Below are positions 34,118 through 46,230 of a DNA stretch of 64,000 nucleotides, piece after piece. Position 1 is the first letter of the stretch. Every line of letters starts with the position of its first letter. Below the pieces are notes generated by a model. The model was not told the DNA's origin, ran no database searches, and worked only from the letters and a program-made list of their open reading frames with translations. The stretch is taken from assembly GCA_961205875.1 (NCBI GenBank), contig OY540810.1, positions 11,780,001-11,844,000 on the forward strand. The letters run 5' to 3'. This stretch comes from Sialis fuliginosa (lineage: Eukaryota > Arthropoda > Insecta > Megaloptera > Sialidae). The position numbers were made by a program, and so were the translations under genes.

Positions 34118-36206
34118 ATGATCATATTAGCACAGTTTATGCTTTATTCAACGAGATTTTTGTTTAGTAAACTTAAAACGCAATTCAATAAACAATCAAT
34201 GTTCTCCATTGCAAGTTCATGGAAAGAAAATACAGATTTTGAACTTGTTGCTACATCTAAATTCGATTTAGAAAAAGGACTGAAATTCTTTCCACCTGTA
34301 TATGAACAAAGATATTCATCTGTTCAAAAAATTTTAAGAAATGCTTGCTGGCAAGGAAATATAAAAAAGGTTGTAGAGTTTGGTTGTGCGGAAATGAAAT
34401 TTTTTTATCACTTGAAGCAAATACATGGAGTAATAGAAATTGTAGAAGTCGATGTAGACAAAAGTGTATTACAAGAGAACGCGTTTAGAATACAACCCTT
34501 CTTAGGTGAATTTTTAAAAAGACGCATCGAACCACTTAAAGCAACTGTCACAGTTGGTAGTATATCTTTGCCAGACAAAATCTTACTGAATTCTGATGCC
34601 GTTATATGTATTGAAATGTAAGTAATGCCAATCAAATAAAAATAATCAATTTTAATCAATCAACTATCGTAGAATTGAACACTTGTACCCTGATGTATTT
34701 GAAGCAGTGCCTTATAATATTTTCGGTTTTATTAAACCAAAAGTAGCCATATTTACTACTCCTAATGCTGATTTTAACGCACTTTTCCCAAATTTTACGA
34801 AGTTCCGTCACTATGATCATAAATTTGAATGGACAAGAGAAGAATTTGAAGATTGGTGAATATTTTTTAACAATTAAAAAAATTACAGTTTTAATTTTGT
34901 GTATAATTTTAGGGCAATAAATATAACAAACAGGTTTCCAGAATACACTGTATCGTTTAAAGGTATTGGCCCCGGGCCACCAGGGACTGAAAATTTAGGT
35001 TGTTGTTCTCAAATGGCCGTATTTACGAAAACAATATGCATTTTACAAGAAAATATTTTAGATATAAATTGCGATGGTTTTGAATCATTTGGAATTTGCG
35101 TTTATGAAAGTTGTACATTGGCTGAACTAAATAAAAATGAAGTAGTACAAGATAATAATAATGACAATCCGTTAAAGTGTTACAAAGAGATTGCGTCTGT
35201 TGAGTTTCCGTATTCGAGTGAAAATAGAACAAAAGAAGAAATTATATTAGACGAAGCGTTGTATAGAATATCATCTTTAAGTGGTGTATATGGGCGCTTT
35301 TTTAATGTAGAAAAAGATCAAGCTGAAATACCATTAACAGAAATTATACATTATTTAAGAGAAATATGTACATATGATGAATTGGAGTAAGTATAAAAAA
35401 TTTGGGAAAAGAAGAAATTCAAACTGGATAGTTTGTTTCAATAAGAAAAAAACAGAAATCAGTTTTTATCAAATTATAGGCTTTCTTTCAACTTTACCGT
35501 AAAAATAGTTATATACAAAATGAAAGCTGATTAAATTCTCTAAAAGAAATGTTCTATACATATTTATTATTATTCGTATTTCACTGAAGAATGACTGAAT
35601 TTACTAAAATTATTTTAAACGGGAACGGACAAAAATCAGTTTTTGCTGATTTATTGACTTTTTTCAATTTTACAGCAAAAATACAAAATAAAAGCTAATT
35701 AAATTCTCTATAAAAGAATAATGACTGTCGGAATTTATTCAAATTAAAAGAAGATTCCAATGAAAACTTAATATTTAATGGTCATTGTTTGGTAAAGTAA
35801 GAAACTGACAGAAAATATGTATGTATAGAACCTTTTTGTAGAGAATTTGATAAGCTTTCATTTTATATATAACTATTTTTGTCGTAAAGTTAAAAGAAAG
35901 CTGAGAAATCATCAAAAACTGATTTTTTCAGGATTTCTTAGTGACAATCTTATTGATTTTTGTAAATTTTTCTGACCGAAACATTTATATTTTCTTTAAT
36001 ATTTTAGATCAGTTCTACTCGCCAAAGGATTTCAATTAGAAAACTGCTTAACGCAAGAAAATCTTATAGAGCTGTGTGTTATATACGATCCTGAAAAAGA
36101 TAATAGTAGTGACAGTGAATCTAGTATTTGTGAGAGCACCGATTATAATGTTAGTATAAAGGAAGATGATGGCCGTGAACTTGATTGGGATAACTGTGTC
36201 AACTAA
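34118..36206 (+). CDS. HEN1: HEN1 small-RNA 2'-O-methyltransferase
   Basis: Four exons: 34118-34617, 34673-34855, 34913-35386, 36008-36206, all with GTAAGT- or GTGAAT-type donors and TAG/CAG-type acceptors; 451 residues. The enzyme puts a 2'-O-methyl group on the 3'-terminal ribose of piRNAs and Ago2-type siRNAs, using S-adenosylmethionine. Signatures: FFPPVYEQRY (57-66), the conserved animal-HEN1 motif near the RNA 3' end; SAM-binding VEFGCAE (86-92) with acidic D112; metal-binding E166-I-I-E169-H170 followed by L; TTPNADFN (195-202); and DHKFEW with H216, the fourth metal ligand by family position. The length is normal for animal HEN1. The C-terminus is acidic/Ser-rich (SSDSESSICES). The N-terminus (MIILAQFMLYSTRFLF then basic) is hydrophobic and is shared with the downstream paralogue. 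The start is the first in-frame ATG and is supported by that similarity. Catalytically complete. Confidence 0.95.
35449..35944. mobile_element. Foldback repeat in HEN1 intron 3
   Basis: The 621-bp third intron is largely an inverted repeat. AATCAGTTTTTATC...TTTCTTTCAACTTTACCGT on the left is mirrored by TAAAGTTAAAAGAAAGC...AAAAACTGATTTTTT on the right, with TAGTTATATACAAAATGAAAG against CTTTCATTTTATATATAACTA. The other two HEN1 introns are only 55-57 bp, so the extra length of this one is due to the insertion. Confidence 0.65.
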
Positions 36207-36369
36207 ATGTAGTGAAAATAATGTCATTTTCTAAAATTGTCTATACAATAATACGTAGTTCAATGGTACTATTATTCTAGATTTAGATGGTTAATCTTCA
36301 AGCTGCTGAAACGCAATTTTAATGAGACAAGGTGATCTGGATAGCTCCTTATAAATTTATAATTATTAC

Positions 36370-36900
36370 AGAAAAAATATCTGCCTAGTAAATGCACAGT
36401 ACTTCCTTGTGCTAAATTCATCAAAGGTAGTTAATTATTGAACAATTTAAAATATTCAGATGAATTGCCTGGCATTGGTTAACCATTTAATTTTCATACA
36501 GTTTTATTAAAAAATATTAATTCGACACTGTTTTTAATATGTACCTGTTTATTTTTATTTTATTTTGGCAATTTCAATCTAAATATAAATTTTTTTAAAA
36601 CGTTAAAATTACATTTAATATGTCAAAAAACAAATGACAATTTTTTTTCAAAGCAAACGTAGAACTAAATTATAGGAAATTGAATGCTCTACAAAAAAGA
36701 TGCCGTTCTTGAAATATCATGAAAAAATACATATTTTGGGATGTCACCTCTCCCCCTTACACATGATTTTGAAATGGAACCGTCCTCAAGCCAGACCTAA
36801 CCATCCTACCAAGTTTCATTAATATCGGTTCAGTGGTTCATGAGTAATGCGTGTGACAAGGATTCAGGGGACAGACTGACACACACACACACAATAAAAA
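36370..36900 (+). repeat. Dispersed repeat B copy
   Basis: 36385-36440 matches 7882-7940 (AAATGCACAGT.CTTCCT.GTGCTAAATTCA). 36700-36880 matches the 'ATCATGAAAAAATA...CCCCCTTACACATGATTTT...AATATCGGTTCAGTGGTTCATGAGTAATGCG' block, ending in CACACACACACACA (36880-36893). Confidence 0.6.
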
Positions 36901-36936
36901 TAAATCAACTTTTGAGGTTAGGTACTAGTGTAATAC

Positions 36937-37515
36937 ATAGATTATATTATATATAGAGAGAGTGAGCCAGACTAAAATGATAACTCTCAGTAGAAAGAGA
37001 AAGAACGAGATTGTAGACCAAAGAATAAAGATACTCCAGAAACGACAGTCCACGTCACGTAGATACTCAATATTCCTTTCTCGTTATTTATGATTGGTCA
37101 CGTTCACGATTGACCAAAAACAGTGAACAACGAGCTTTGATTGGTTGATTTATGAAATTTCTGGTGGATTGTACCAGAAATTTAAAGAATGTCATTTTTT
37201 AAGCGTGTAAGGAAGTGAGACAGAAGTAACCATAAAGAGATAGAAACTAGTGTTCTGACAGAAACGCTCAACATGAAGTGAACATAAAAGTTCTTTGGTT
37301 AGCCTGGTCACTAGTTTCTATCTCTTTCTAGTTACTTCTTTCTCACTTTCTTACACGCTTAAAAAATGACATTCTTTAAATTTCTGGTACATTCCATTAG
37401 AAATTCAATGAATCAACCAATCAAAGCTCGTTGTTCACTGTTTTTGGTCAGTCGTGAACGTGACCATTGACGCTAACTTACATGAAATGCTATGGCTCAC
37501 TTAGTCTATGTATAC
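36937..37515. mobile_element. Foldback MITE between HEN1 and its paralogue
   Basis: Inverted arms: TTGGTCACGTTCACGATTGA, AACAACGAGCTTTGATTGGTT and GTCATTTTTTAAGCGTGTAAG on the left are mirrored at 37330-37470. Outer ends TACATAGA...AGTGAGCCA and TGGCTCACTTAGTCTATGTA are also inverted. It occupies about a quarter of the 2.2-kb spacer between the two genes. Confidence 0.65.
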
Positions 37516-38453
37516 AAAGTCTTTGATTATATTTAGTGTTTGGAGACAAAATACAATGCCATTGAAAGGGACCATAAATAAAAATACAAAAGCAGATGAA
37601 TTATAATTTTAATTTAGACAATTTTAGAAAAAATATATATATTGATGTACAAATTATATGGCTGTTAATATTTGAATGAATAGTATATAAATGTTTTGTT
37701 TTTATATATTGTATTTATTTTTTGTATTTTAAATATAAACATCTGCAAATAATGTTTGAATTCAAAATATTTAAATAATTAGGTACCACGTCGCAATGCC
37801 TGTTCAAAGGTTTATGAGGTCTACCTATTCGGATTTTATTGTGATTTATTTGTGCTTTAATTAGCTCACCAAAACAAACAAAACGTTTCTTAACAATTGA
37901 TAATATTTAAATTACCTCTTCAGGATTCATTACACTAGTAGTGTGAAAGCTCAATCCAGTTGACAACTTTTAAAAATCTATCACGTAACTACATACTTTT
38001 AACGTTCGAACTGGTTCGAACGAAGCGTCGACGTCATGAAATTGCATTTTACAACAATGAATTTTGAATCTTGAATAATAATAAAAATGAAAACGATTGG
38101 TGCGATTTGTCGTGTATGTTCTGTGGTAGTGTCATAGATAAAAAAAAATGGTAGTATTCATACATGTCGAAACTTGTGTGTACGTTCTGTGGAAAATCAA
38201 TAATTAAAATAGTCATGTGAAAATAAATCTGTGAAATATTGTAGTAAACAATGAATTATTAGCACAAATTCTGTTTTGTGTTTTATAAAATGATAAATTT
38301 ATTTTCAGTATTTAAAAAAAATCTTAAAATTTATTGACAACAATAGAATAAAATTCAAACCATCTTTTTTATGTAACTTGATTTTCTGTTGTGGTTTGAC
38401 ATAATCGGTTCGAGATATTTTGTTGGTTTTTGTGGAATGTAAAAATTTAGATA
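37516..38453. other. Spacer and presumed 5' region of the paralogue
   Basis: No gene seen. It includes a palindromic word AACGTTCGAACTGGTTCGAACGAAG (38001-38024 region) and a CGTCGACGTCATGA segment (38028-38041), both relatively GC-rich, about 420 bp before the paralogue start codon. These could be promoter elements, but no factor can be named. Confidence 0.35.
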
Positions 38454-41400
38454 ATGATTAATTTATTTCATATATTATTTTACGCATCAAGATTTATATT
38501 AAAAGCATTTAAGAAAAGATTAATAAACGGTGCAGATTTAATTAATTTTTATCATAGAACTGTTAATGACAATAATCCTCAGTTCGTATATAGTCAAACA
38601 ATTTCTATTATCCAAGATTATTTATCCAAAAATAAATGGCCAATTATAATAAAGAAAGTAAGTGCTATATTTTTTCTGTTTATTTGGTTATCTAAATATT
38701 GATTATAATGTACAGGCATTAATTGTTGGATGTGGAGACATAAAAAAAATTCAACATCTGACATCAGTTTCATTACAAGAACTAATTCTAATTGGTTTAA
38801 TAAAAGATTTGAAAAAACATGTCGTATATATTTGTCATGAGACCAATGTATACAATAGTATAAAGGAACTAAACGAAAGACTGATCGCAACGGATGTAGT
38901 TTTTTGCATTAATGTGTAAGTGTACTTAATTGTTACTTGCAGGGAACAATACAGATTATTACATCACTGATTGTGTTTTAGATTTGAATATTTTGCATAT
39001 GATAAATGTATACTTATTGATATATTTAATGTAGTTCACCCAAAACTAGTTGTACTTGCTTCTGTGAATACGTTAAATGATGATTTACATACAACGTATT
39101 TATGTAAAAATAAACACAATTTTATTGATTGGTAAGTAAATTAATGACAGTTATTTATTTTGGTAATATATATATAATCTTTTAAAATTACTTTCAGGGT
39201 AAAAAATGCAATGGAACAATTTCAAGATTATTCAGTTGTATTCAATGATGTATATTTGAATGAGTTTAATTTACAAATTGCTATTTGTCTGTTAGTTAAT
39301 GTAGATGATATAGAAGGTGGTGACTTACAAGAATCACAAGTAGAACCAAACTCTTCACAAAAAGATGATTTAATACATGAAATTAGTTATCATATTTCCA
39401 ATATAGGAACTACCGATAGTTGCTATTTTAATGATGAGAAAGAACGTTCAGAAATTCCACTTAGAAAAATTGCATCGATGATGTGTACTTCATCCGAAAT
39501 TTTAGAGTAAGTAAGAAATCATTTAAATTGGATTTCAACCTTTCGAAAAGTTAACAACCAATTAAGATATATTAATTTAAAAAATTATTGAAAATTATAT
39601 TATTTTACATTTTTATTACATTCTAGTTTAAAGGGAGAGATCCATTTAAAGCCTTTAAAAATTAAAATTTTTTTTGCATAAAATATTAGCCAAATGTGTA
39701 GAATATCATCTTAAAATTTTAGAGCGAAATTCACAGTCCTTCCGAAATGTCGTACAGCCACCATTACGCCATTTAAAAAAAATAAATAATGTTTTTGAAA
39801 ATTAATAATTTCGACACAAATTAAAATTCGTTTATTTTTGGTTGCCTAAATGGACCCCCCCCCCCCCCCCCGTTAACAGGTTGACTGCCATGGCGGTCAT
39901 ATACGACCGCCGTATAAAAAGCCCGATATGCCAGGGTGGTCAAATATGACCGCCCTGTAGCTGGCCAATTTTTGTTTTCTGTATAGTATAAGACTGCTGA
40001 GGTACACAAACACAAACCTGGCATATGACTGAATTTTAGGATTACTAATTAAATATAAAAAAACAACTTTTTTTTTGCGAAAATGGAACTAATTGAGAAT
40101 ACGATTTTAATAATTATTTTCTACTTGGCATTTGAGACATTTATTGTGATTTATTTATGGCAGTTAGCCTGTTAAAAACACCAAAATATTTATTTTATTT
40201 TTATAACTCAGGTCTATTATTGGTTCACTATTCACTATATTTATACCAAATCTTAGCTTTCTGATTCAAATAATTCAGTTTTTATAAGGCTGTGATTTTT
40301 GGTACGGAACATTAAAAATTAAATACTTTCAGGTTGATTCTAACGGGAACTGATTGGCAGATAGAAGGATGTATTTCTAGCGACAACATTTTTGAAAAAT
40401 GCGTAATATATGAACCGCAATTATTTACTACGAGTGCTGATTCTAATGAAAGTATTTGTAACACTGATCTTTGCAGTTCAATCGAAACGTCTGAGAAAGT
40501 TGACTTTTCTGATTGGGAAGCTACGCCTAGTGAAGAAAAAGATATATCGAGCTTTATAGACGATATGGAAGACGACATTTTTAATATTCGTATAAGAAAA
40601 ACGACAACTTCATCGTTAAATAGTAGCTGTAGTATTGAGACTGATAAATCTATTTTATCTCAAACAAACGGTGTTCATAAAAATAAATATAGCGCAGTCG
40701 TGGACGACTTGATAAAGAATAACTTCCAGCCAGTAATTGAACCTATTTCCGTCTACGTGCTTTCAAAAACTGAAAAAGATAATACGGCAAAATCAAGACT
40801 AGTTAGAACGAATTCACCATCGACTTCAGTTAAAGAAGAAACGGCTTCAGAAACATCGTTAAACCTAAGCGACTTGGTCAGAGACTTTCAACACATGACT
40901 ATAAACAGTCCAGAGAGCATTGAAGCAAATAAACAATCTCAGATAAAATCATCACCGAAAATTGAATCAGCACAAGTGGAAACAGACAGGGCGAGTTTAT
41001 GTTCAGAAGGTTTGAGTATCACAAGCGAAGAAGAGCAAAATGATCAATTGTTTGATTCCGGGTATCAGAAATCAATCGTAGAAATGTCCCCGCAGTCCCC
41101 AGAATATAATATAGCTGATGAGTTTGACGATAAGAGCGAAATGGAGCGTTTAGAATTGAATGGACCTTCGTCGGTTGTTGATTCAGATCAGAATGAAGAA
41201 AAACCAAGAGAAGTTGTGGAAGTTGTTCTTCCTATTATGAACGAACTAGCAGCAGCAGTAATTGTACCTGCTCCTCCAGAGAATCCTGATGTAGTTTTCC
41301 GTGGACCTATCGTTGAAAACGGAGATTTGATCAACAACAATCGAGATTACGAAGGGAATAATTATGAAGAACAAGTTCCTGCCGTTGTCGAAAACGATAA

Positions 41401-41959
41401 CGAAAATTTCCCACAGCAAGATATAGATGAGTTAGATGCACATAATGAGAATCATATAGTTTTGGGTGAAGAAAATGAAGAAGTGTTTCATATTCATGAA
41501 AATCCTGAAGTCGAAGATTTGGGGCGACCTGAAAATAAACTTAATGTACTTGTACAGCCGATATCTGAACTCAGCCTGTCTTCGATGGACGTTAATACTT
41601 CCGCTGATTCGCTTGATGTTCCGATAACATCGAATACATCTGAAGAAGATATTGATTTACCTGTTGATCCTTTTCCAAACTGGTTATTAGCAATTTTAAA
41701 TAATACAGAGCCAGTGAATAATATTGATTATCTATCGCAAGGGGATAATTTATCAGTGAATCCGATAGAACCGCACCATACCAGTTCTAGTTCTGATGAT
41801 TCAGACGATGAAGATGATGATTTAGCTGTACGTGTACCTGCAGAAAATCCAGTGGATGTTAATGTAGATCCATCGGACGAAGGAATTGACGTGTCCGAAG
41901 TTTATTTTGATAGTGTTGAAGATTTATCTGTGGAAAGATGGGACAGAGAAACTAATTAA
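38454..41959 (+). CDS. Degenerate HEN1 paralogue with long acidic tail
   Basis: Five exons: 38454-38657, 38716-38915, 38982-39131, 39198-39506, 40333-41959, all joining in frame at GTAAGT-type donors; 829 residues. Homology to the upstream HEN1 shows in the N-terminus (MINLFHILFYASRFIL), the glycine loop (LIVGCGD, 71-77), the three shared intron positions (all phase 2, after CIN, after DW and after E), SEIPLRKI, and the C-terminal CVIYEP/SICNTD segment. Key sites are changed. The FxPP..QRY motif becomes PQFVYSQTI. The metal-binding ExxEH becomes N134-V-F-E137-Y138. TTPN becomes ASVN. The acidic SAM-ribose residue is not evident. It is therefore probably unable to methylate. A tail of about 480 residues, rich in Asp, Glu, Ser and Asn and probably disordered, follows the shared part. 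One intron (after residue 68) has no counterpart in HEN1. The continuous frames argue for a functional pseudoenzyme or scaffold rather than a pseudogene; the role is unknown. Confidence 0.9.
39855..39871. repeat. Poly(C) run in paralogue intron 4
   Basis: Seventeen consecutive C immediately upstream of the piggyBac-like MITE. Confidence 0.95.
39877..40171. mobile_element. piggyBac-like MITE in paralogue intron 4
   Basis: TTAA flanks both ends (39873-39876 and 40172-40175), the target site of piggyBac elements. Inverted ends are CAGGTTGACTGCCATG and ATGGCAGTTAGCCTG (one or two mismatches). A subterminal GGCGGTCATATACGACCGCC palindrome and a second GTGGTCAAATATGACCGCC copy follow. 295 bp, non-coding. 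Confidence 0.75.
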
Positions 41960-42274
41960 TGATTTTAATTACTGCTGAAATGAAATCCTATTGTTTTTAT
42001 TTTGATAGCAGTTGTTTTGTTTAAAAGGGGGTTTGTATTATAATCTTTTGTTTCTACTTTGGTAGAATTTAAAAAACGATGGGGCCTTGCATGTAAATCT
42101 TTTTAGGACCCTGTGTAATAGTATTTCTACATGGGTATAAATCAATTGTTGAGAAATGGGGTTCACCTTTCACTTGTCAACAATTACTAAAATTGAAATA
42201 ATGAGATTGAATTATGAAATTATAATTACCGTATTCTCTGAAATTGAGGGAAATGTAACAATGTTATTGAAAAT

Positions 42275-42284
42275 AATAAATAAA
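42275..42284 (+). terminator. Poly(A) signal of the HEN1 paralogue
   Basis: Overlapping AATAAATAAA about 316 bp after the stop codon, followed by GACTTTGTGCATATTT, a T/GT-rich downstream element. Confidence 0.5.
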
Positions 42285-45200
42285 GACTTTGTGCATATTT
42301 AATTTTAAATCGACGGTGTCTTAACTCAAGAAATACGGTAGTCATTTTTTTTTAAGAAGAATATAGTGGGATTTCATTAGTCATTCAATTTTCATTAAAA
42401 TGTGATATACATGTATTTAATTAATAGTTTTGTTTTCAATCTTATAAATATTGATAAAATAATTCTTAATTTTATTTTGTATGTTTATTAACAAACCCAT
42501 TTTTCAGAATATTACTTGAAAGAAGGTACGTATAAAGTTTGTCAATTTTTTCATCAATTTTATAGTTAAAATTGATTAATTTTACTTGTTAGCCTTGGAA
42601 CGTTTTATACTTGTCAATTTTTTCTACAATTTCTTTGAATTATCAGCAATACCAGCTTAGAGAAATTATATAGATTATAAACATAACCAACAAAACCTTA
42701 AGTAAATTATCTTTGTTAAATTAACACAAAATCAGCACAAGCTACAGAATAATAAGTATAGCACAAGCAGTAATCTTGCATTAAAATAATTAATTTGTAA
42801 ATGTCAATATCTCTAGAAATTACCAAAAATTGACAGAAAAATAGAACTTGTTTTATTTTGATAAATTGATGTATAAATGTGATTTTCAAATACCTGACAA
42901 TTAGTTTGTAAAATTATAAAATTTTATTTTTCATTATTTTTGAATGAACAGTTTTTTTTAGGTAAAATCATATTTATTTAATTTTGTTTCGTTTACGTTA
43001 TTAATTTATTAATGAATAAAGATAATCATTTATGGCATGTGATGAAATTTAATGTGTAAAAGTAATTAATAAATTGTTAGTGAAAAACGCCTACACGCCT
43101 ACATACCTTTTCATTGATATACAGGCGCGCATGTGTAGTTGCATATATAAAGGGGTCGTGTCGTTATTTTCTTTAGAGATTATATGTAGCCCATGTTGTG
43201 GTACGCCTGCAGTTCTTGAATGGCAGTAGGAGGATGTTGTCGTGTGTGTGGTGACGCTGTGTTGTAGGTGAAATTCGTAGACAATTGTGTCATTTTATTT
43301 TAATTTTTGTGTTTCGTTAATGAAATATTTAAGTATGTGATTTTTTCGTGTGTTATCAATCTTAGCTGCCTTGACGTAAGTTAAATTACTGCTTAACTTT
43401 TCTATCAATGAAACTGCTGTCTGCTTGCAATACCATCATGACAGATTGTTTTTTGTCGTGTTACTTGAATCGGTATTTTTTTGATGCTGCATTCTGTCTA
43501 GCCTAACTGTTAGATTTAAAAACATTATTAATTTATTATGTTTCTTAATACCTACCTCATGAATTAATTATCTCTTATCTAGATTCTAGATAAAATGCTT
43601 TAAAAAATAAAATTGACATTTCATTCAACTAATTAAATAAGGAGATAAACAATTAAAATAAACCATTGTATATGTATTTAAATAGAGTAGGTATATCGGG
43701 GAATATTTGATTCGAATATGATACTTAAATTGTAGAACAATCCTATAAATTAATGTTATAACACAATTTTCGAATATTATTAGAAATAATTTTAGTTCAA
43801 AGCAGATAAAACTAGCTACATCTCTATATTGGAACAATATACACTAATATGACAATTTCACTGGCTTTTTGCCCAGTTTTGTGAATCAAGTAAAATGACC
43901 ACAACTTTAATTATAGATATTGATGTAGGAAAACAAAAATGCATGTTATTATTATTTAATGCAAGATCTATTTGAGTATTTATTATTATCACATTTTATT
44001 TACTTCTGTTTTGAAGTAAATAATTTACAATTACCTACTTAACTTACCTAATCATTTTTCTTGTTCGAAAGGTGTATTTATTATTATTTACTTAATATTT
44101 AGGTCAAAGATTTTATTCAATTGCTCTCCGAATTCTTAAGTTATTTATTTCCTGGGTTTCTAGTGAAATTCAAATGCAATTTTGCAGTCAAGTATGATGA
44201 ACACAAAATGACAAAAGCTAATATTATTTGTAATAATGATGCAACAATTATTATGAATTTATTAAATACAATGACATTATTTTCATCATTTAAAAAGAAA
44301 AATTGTTATATATTTATTAATTATTACCAATAAATACAATTTAATAATAATAATAATACAATTTATGCCTAGATTTCTTTGTAAAAGAAATCAATACATT
44401 TTCGGGGTGTTACATAATTTTCTGAGCATTTAAATAGCAATAGAAGATAATATGTATATAATTAGTTAAATATATTTTAGTCAGTGTCCTTAAATATTGT
44501 GGAAATATGATATACATATATATATATATGTATATGTCATATCAGTGGGAAAAATTATCCAATTTATTATTTTTTTCAGCAATTCTGTTTTTTTTCAGTA
44601 GAGTAGATTTAACTAATTGCTGTTATTTTACCTTTTTAGTTTAAATACATTTATTAGTTAATAGCTTTATTTTGTACAAGCAGCAAAATTCTAAAATAAT
44701 TCTTTACCTTAATTAACAATTTCATATGTAAATATGTAAAATATAATTATTTTAAATATTTACAGTAAGTTTTTCAATTACTTTTATGCCCCTTTTCCTT
44801 AACGACTTTCATAAACTTTGTGATATTTATTTATCTGTATCTGTCTGTGGTCGTTATTATTAATTATAAATATAATTTAAGTACTATTGCATAATATTGT
44901 TTAACAGTATATTTCTAAACTATTAATTATTTTGAAAATTAAGCTGTACACAGAAAAAAAGTTTGGAGGGGTCAATATTATTTTAGTTTTAAAGATCTGA
45001 TTCTACGTGAAAAAATGCATCGAAATCGGTCCATGCACTAAAAAGCTACAAACAGACAAATAAAGAAATGTACATTCGGAACACATAATCTCTTTTTTTG
45101 TTAGGGATTAAAAAAAGGAATTTTTTTTTAATCTGAGACGATTTTTCTTTTAGCAAATGAATGTATAGAACGCGAGTTTTATTACCTATTTAAAATAAAT

Positions 45201-45870
45201 TAATTTAGAGAAAAAGTACAACAGAAAGAATGTTTTTTTTTAAATTTTAAGTAACATTGTAATAAGCATTTTTTTTTAACTATATTACATTTACGTTAAA
45301 AATCATTAGTTTTTATTCTTTCAGTTTTTAAAAGCGTGAAGTGAGTATTTGATGGATAAAAAGTGAAATAATATAATATAATAATTAATAATTGAGTTTT
45401 ATCATTGAATATGTATGTTCTTGTTACATCAGTGTTACTCCAACTAAGATCTCTGTTATCATTAATATGTACCTAACTTGTTCTTGTCATACCAAAAGTT
45501 CAGCTGGTTTTCCTAACCTCGGGCATCGGTCAACGTGTTGCTGTTTTGAAACTAGTTTTGGATATTTTATATTTTACTATACCTACATACATTAAAAGAA
45601 TTTATAATTTGGATATATTTTTAATATTTTGATTTGCCCTTATATGCATTTGCAAAAAATATAAAGTATACTAACCTATTAAAAAGTTTAAATAAATATA
45701 CCTTCAACCCGCCAGTGGATACGGGTGGTCGATTTGACTATGTAACCCAACAAGCTTTATTAACAAAACGAAATTATTTCTATAAGTACTTATCCGCCAG
45801 TCTACCTTCAAACTGAATCATTTAAAACAGCTGACATTCATTAGTTTGAGTTTATTGTTGTGTTATGTTA
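42285..45870. other. Gene-free AT-rich stretch
   Basis: No coding region recognised. A relatively GC-rich island with a TATA-like box lies at 43130-43275 (see separate entry). A (TA)n tract is at 44515-44535. An open frame at 44121-44333 shows no recognisable domain. Confidence 0.5.
43130..43275 (+). promoter_or_regulatory. Possible promoter and non-coding first exon
   Basis: CATATATAAAGGGG at 43142-43155 is a good TATA box in context. About 30 bp downstream is a T-rich initiator-like CGTTATTTTCTTT. It is followed by about 90 bp of unusually GC/GT-rich sequence (GTACGCCTGCAGTTC, GTAGGAGGATGTTGTCGTGT) that could be a 5' UTR ending at a GTAGGTGAAA donor. No coding exon follows that I can see, so a gene with a distant start codon is only a possibility. 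Confidence 0.3.
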
Positions 45871-46230
45871 ATGTTGTTGATGGGTCAATCTGACCCAATG
45901 TTTCCGTTAACGTGACTTTTTACAACATGGCCGAATCATTAAAAAAATTTTTATCAGATCCGAAAGATATTGAATTAATATTACTACGTTTGTTTAAATA
46001 TAGACATATTTTGTCAATATCATATTTTTATGTTGTATACATTCATTAATCTTAAAAATAAAAATAAAAAATGGTGTACTCGGGTACATTATGTGATTTG
46101 TATAAGACTGAGGATTTAATAACATGTTTTACTTAATAATAAAATAATTATCTAATTAAAGTGTGGGTACTAACCTAAAGTCTAACGGGTCACTTTGACC
46201 CAACGTATCCATAGACGTCAGGATTTTTCA
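45871..46230. repeat. Inverted GGGTCAA..TGACCC repeat
   Basis: TGGGTCAATCTGACCCAATG (45881-) and GGGTCACTTTGACCCAACG (46187-) bound about 330 bp and are each nearly self-complementary. TTAA lies near both sides. Possibly a MITE; boundaries and class uncertain. Confidence 0.35.

Noticed and set aside
38454-41959. HEN1 paralogue as a pseudogene
   Set aside because: All five exons join in frame at good splice sites, with a 1.6-kb uninterrupted last exon. Residue changes cluster at catalytic motifs rather than as random disruption.
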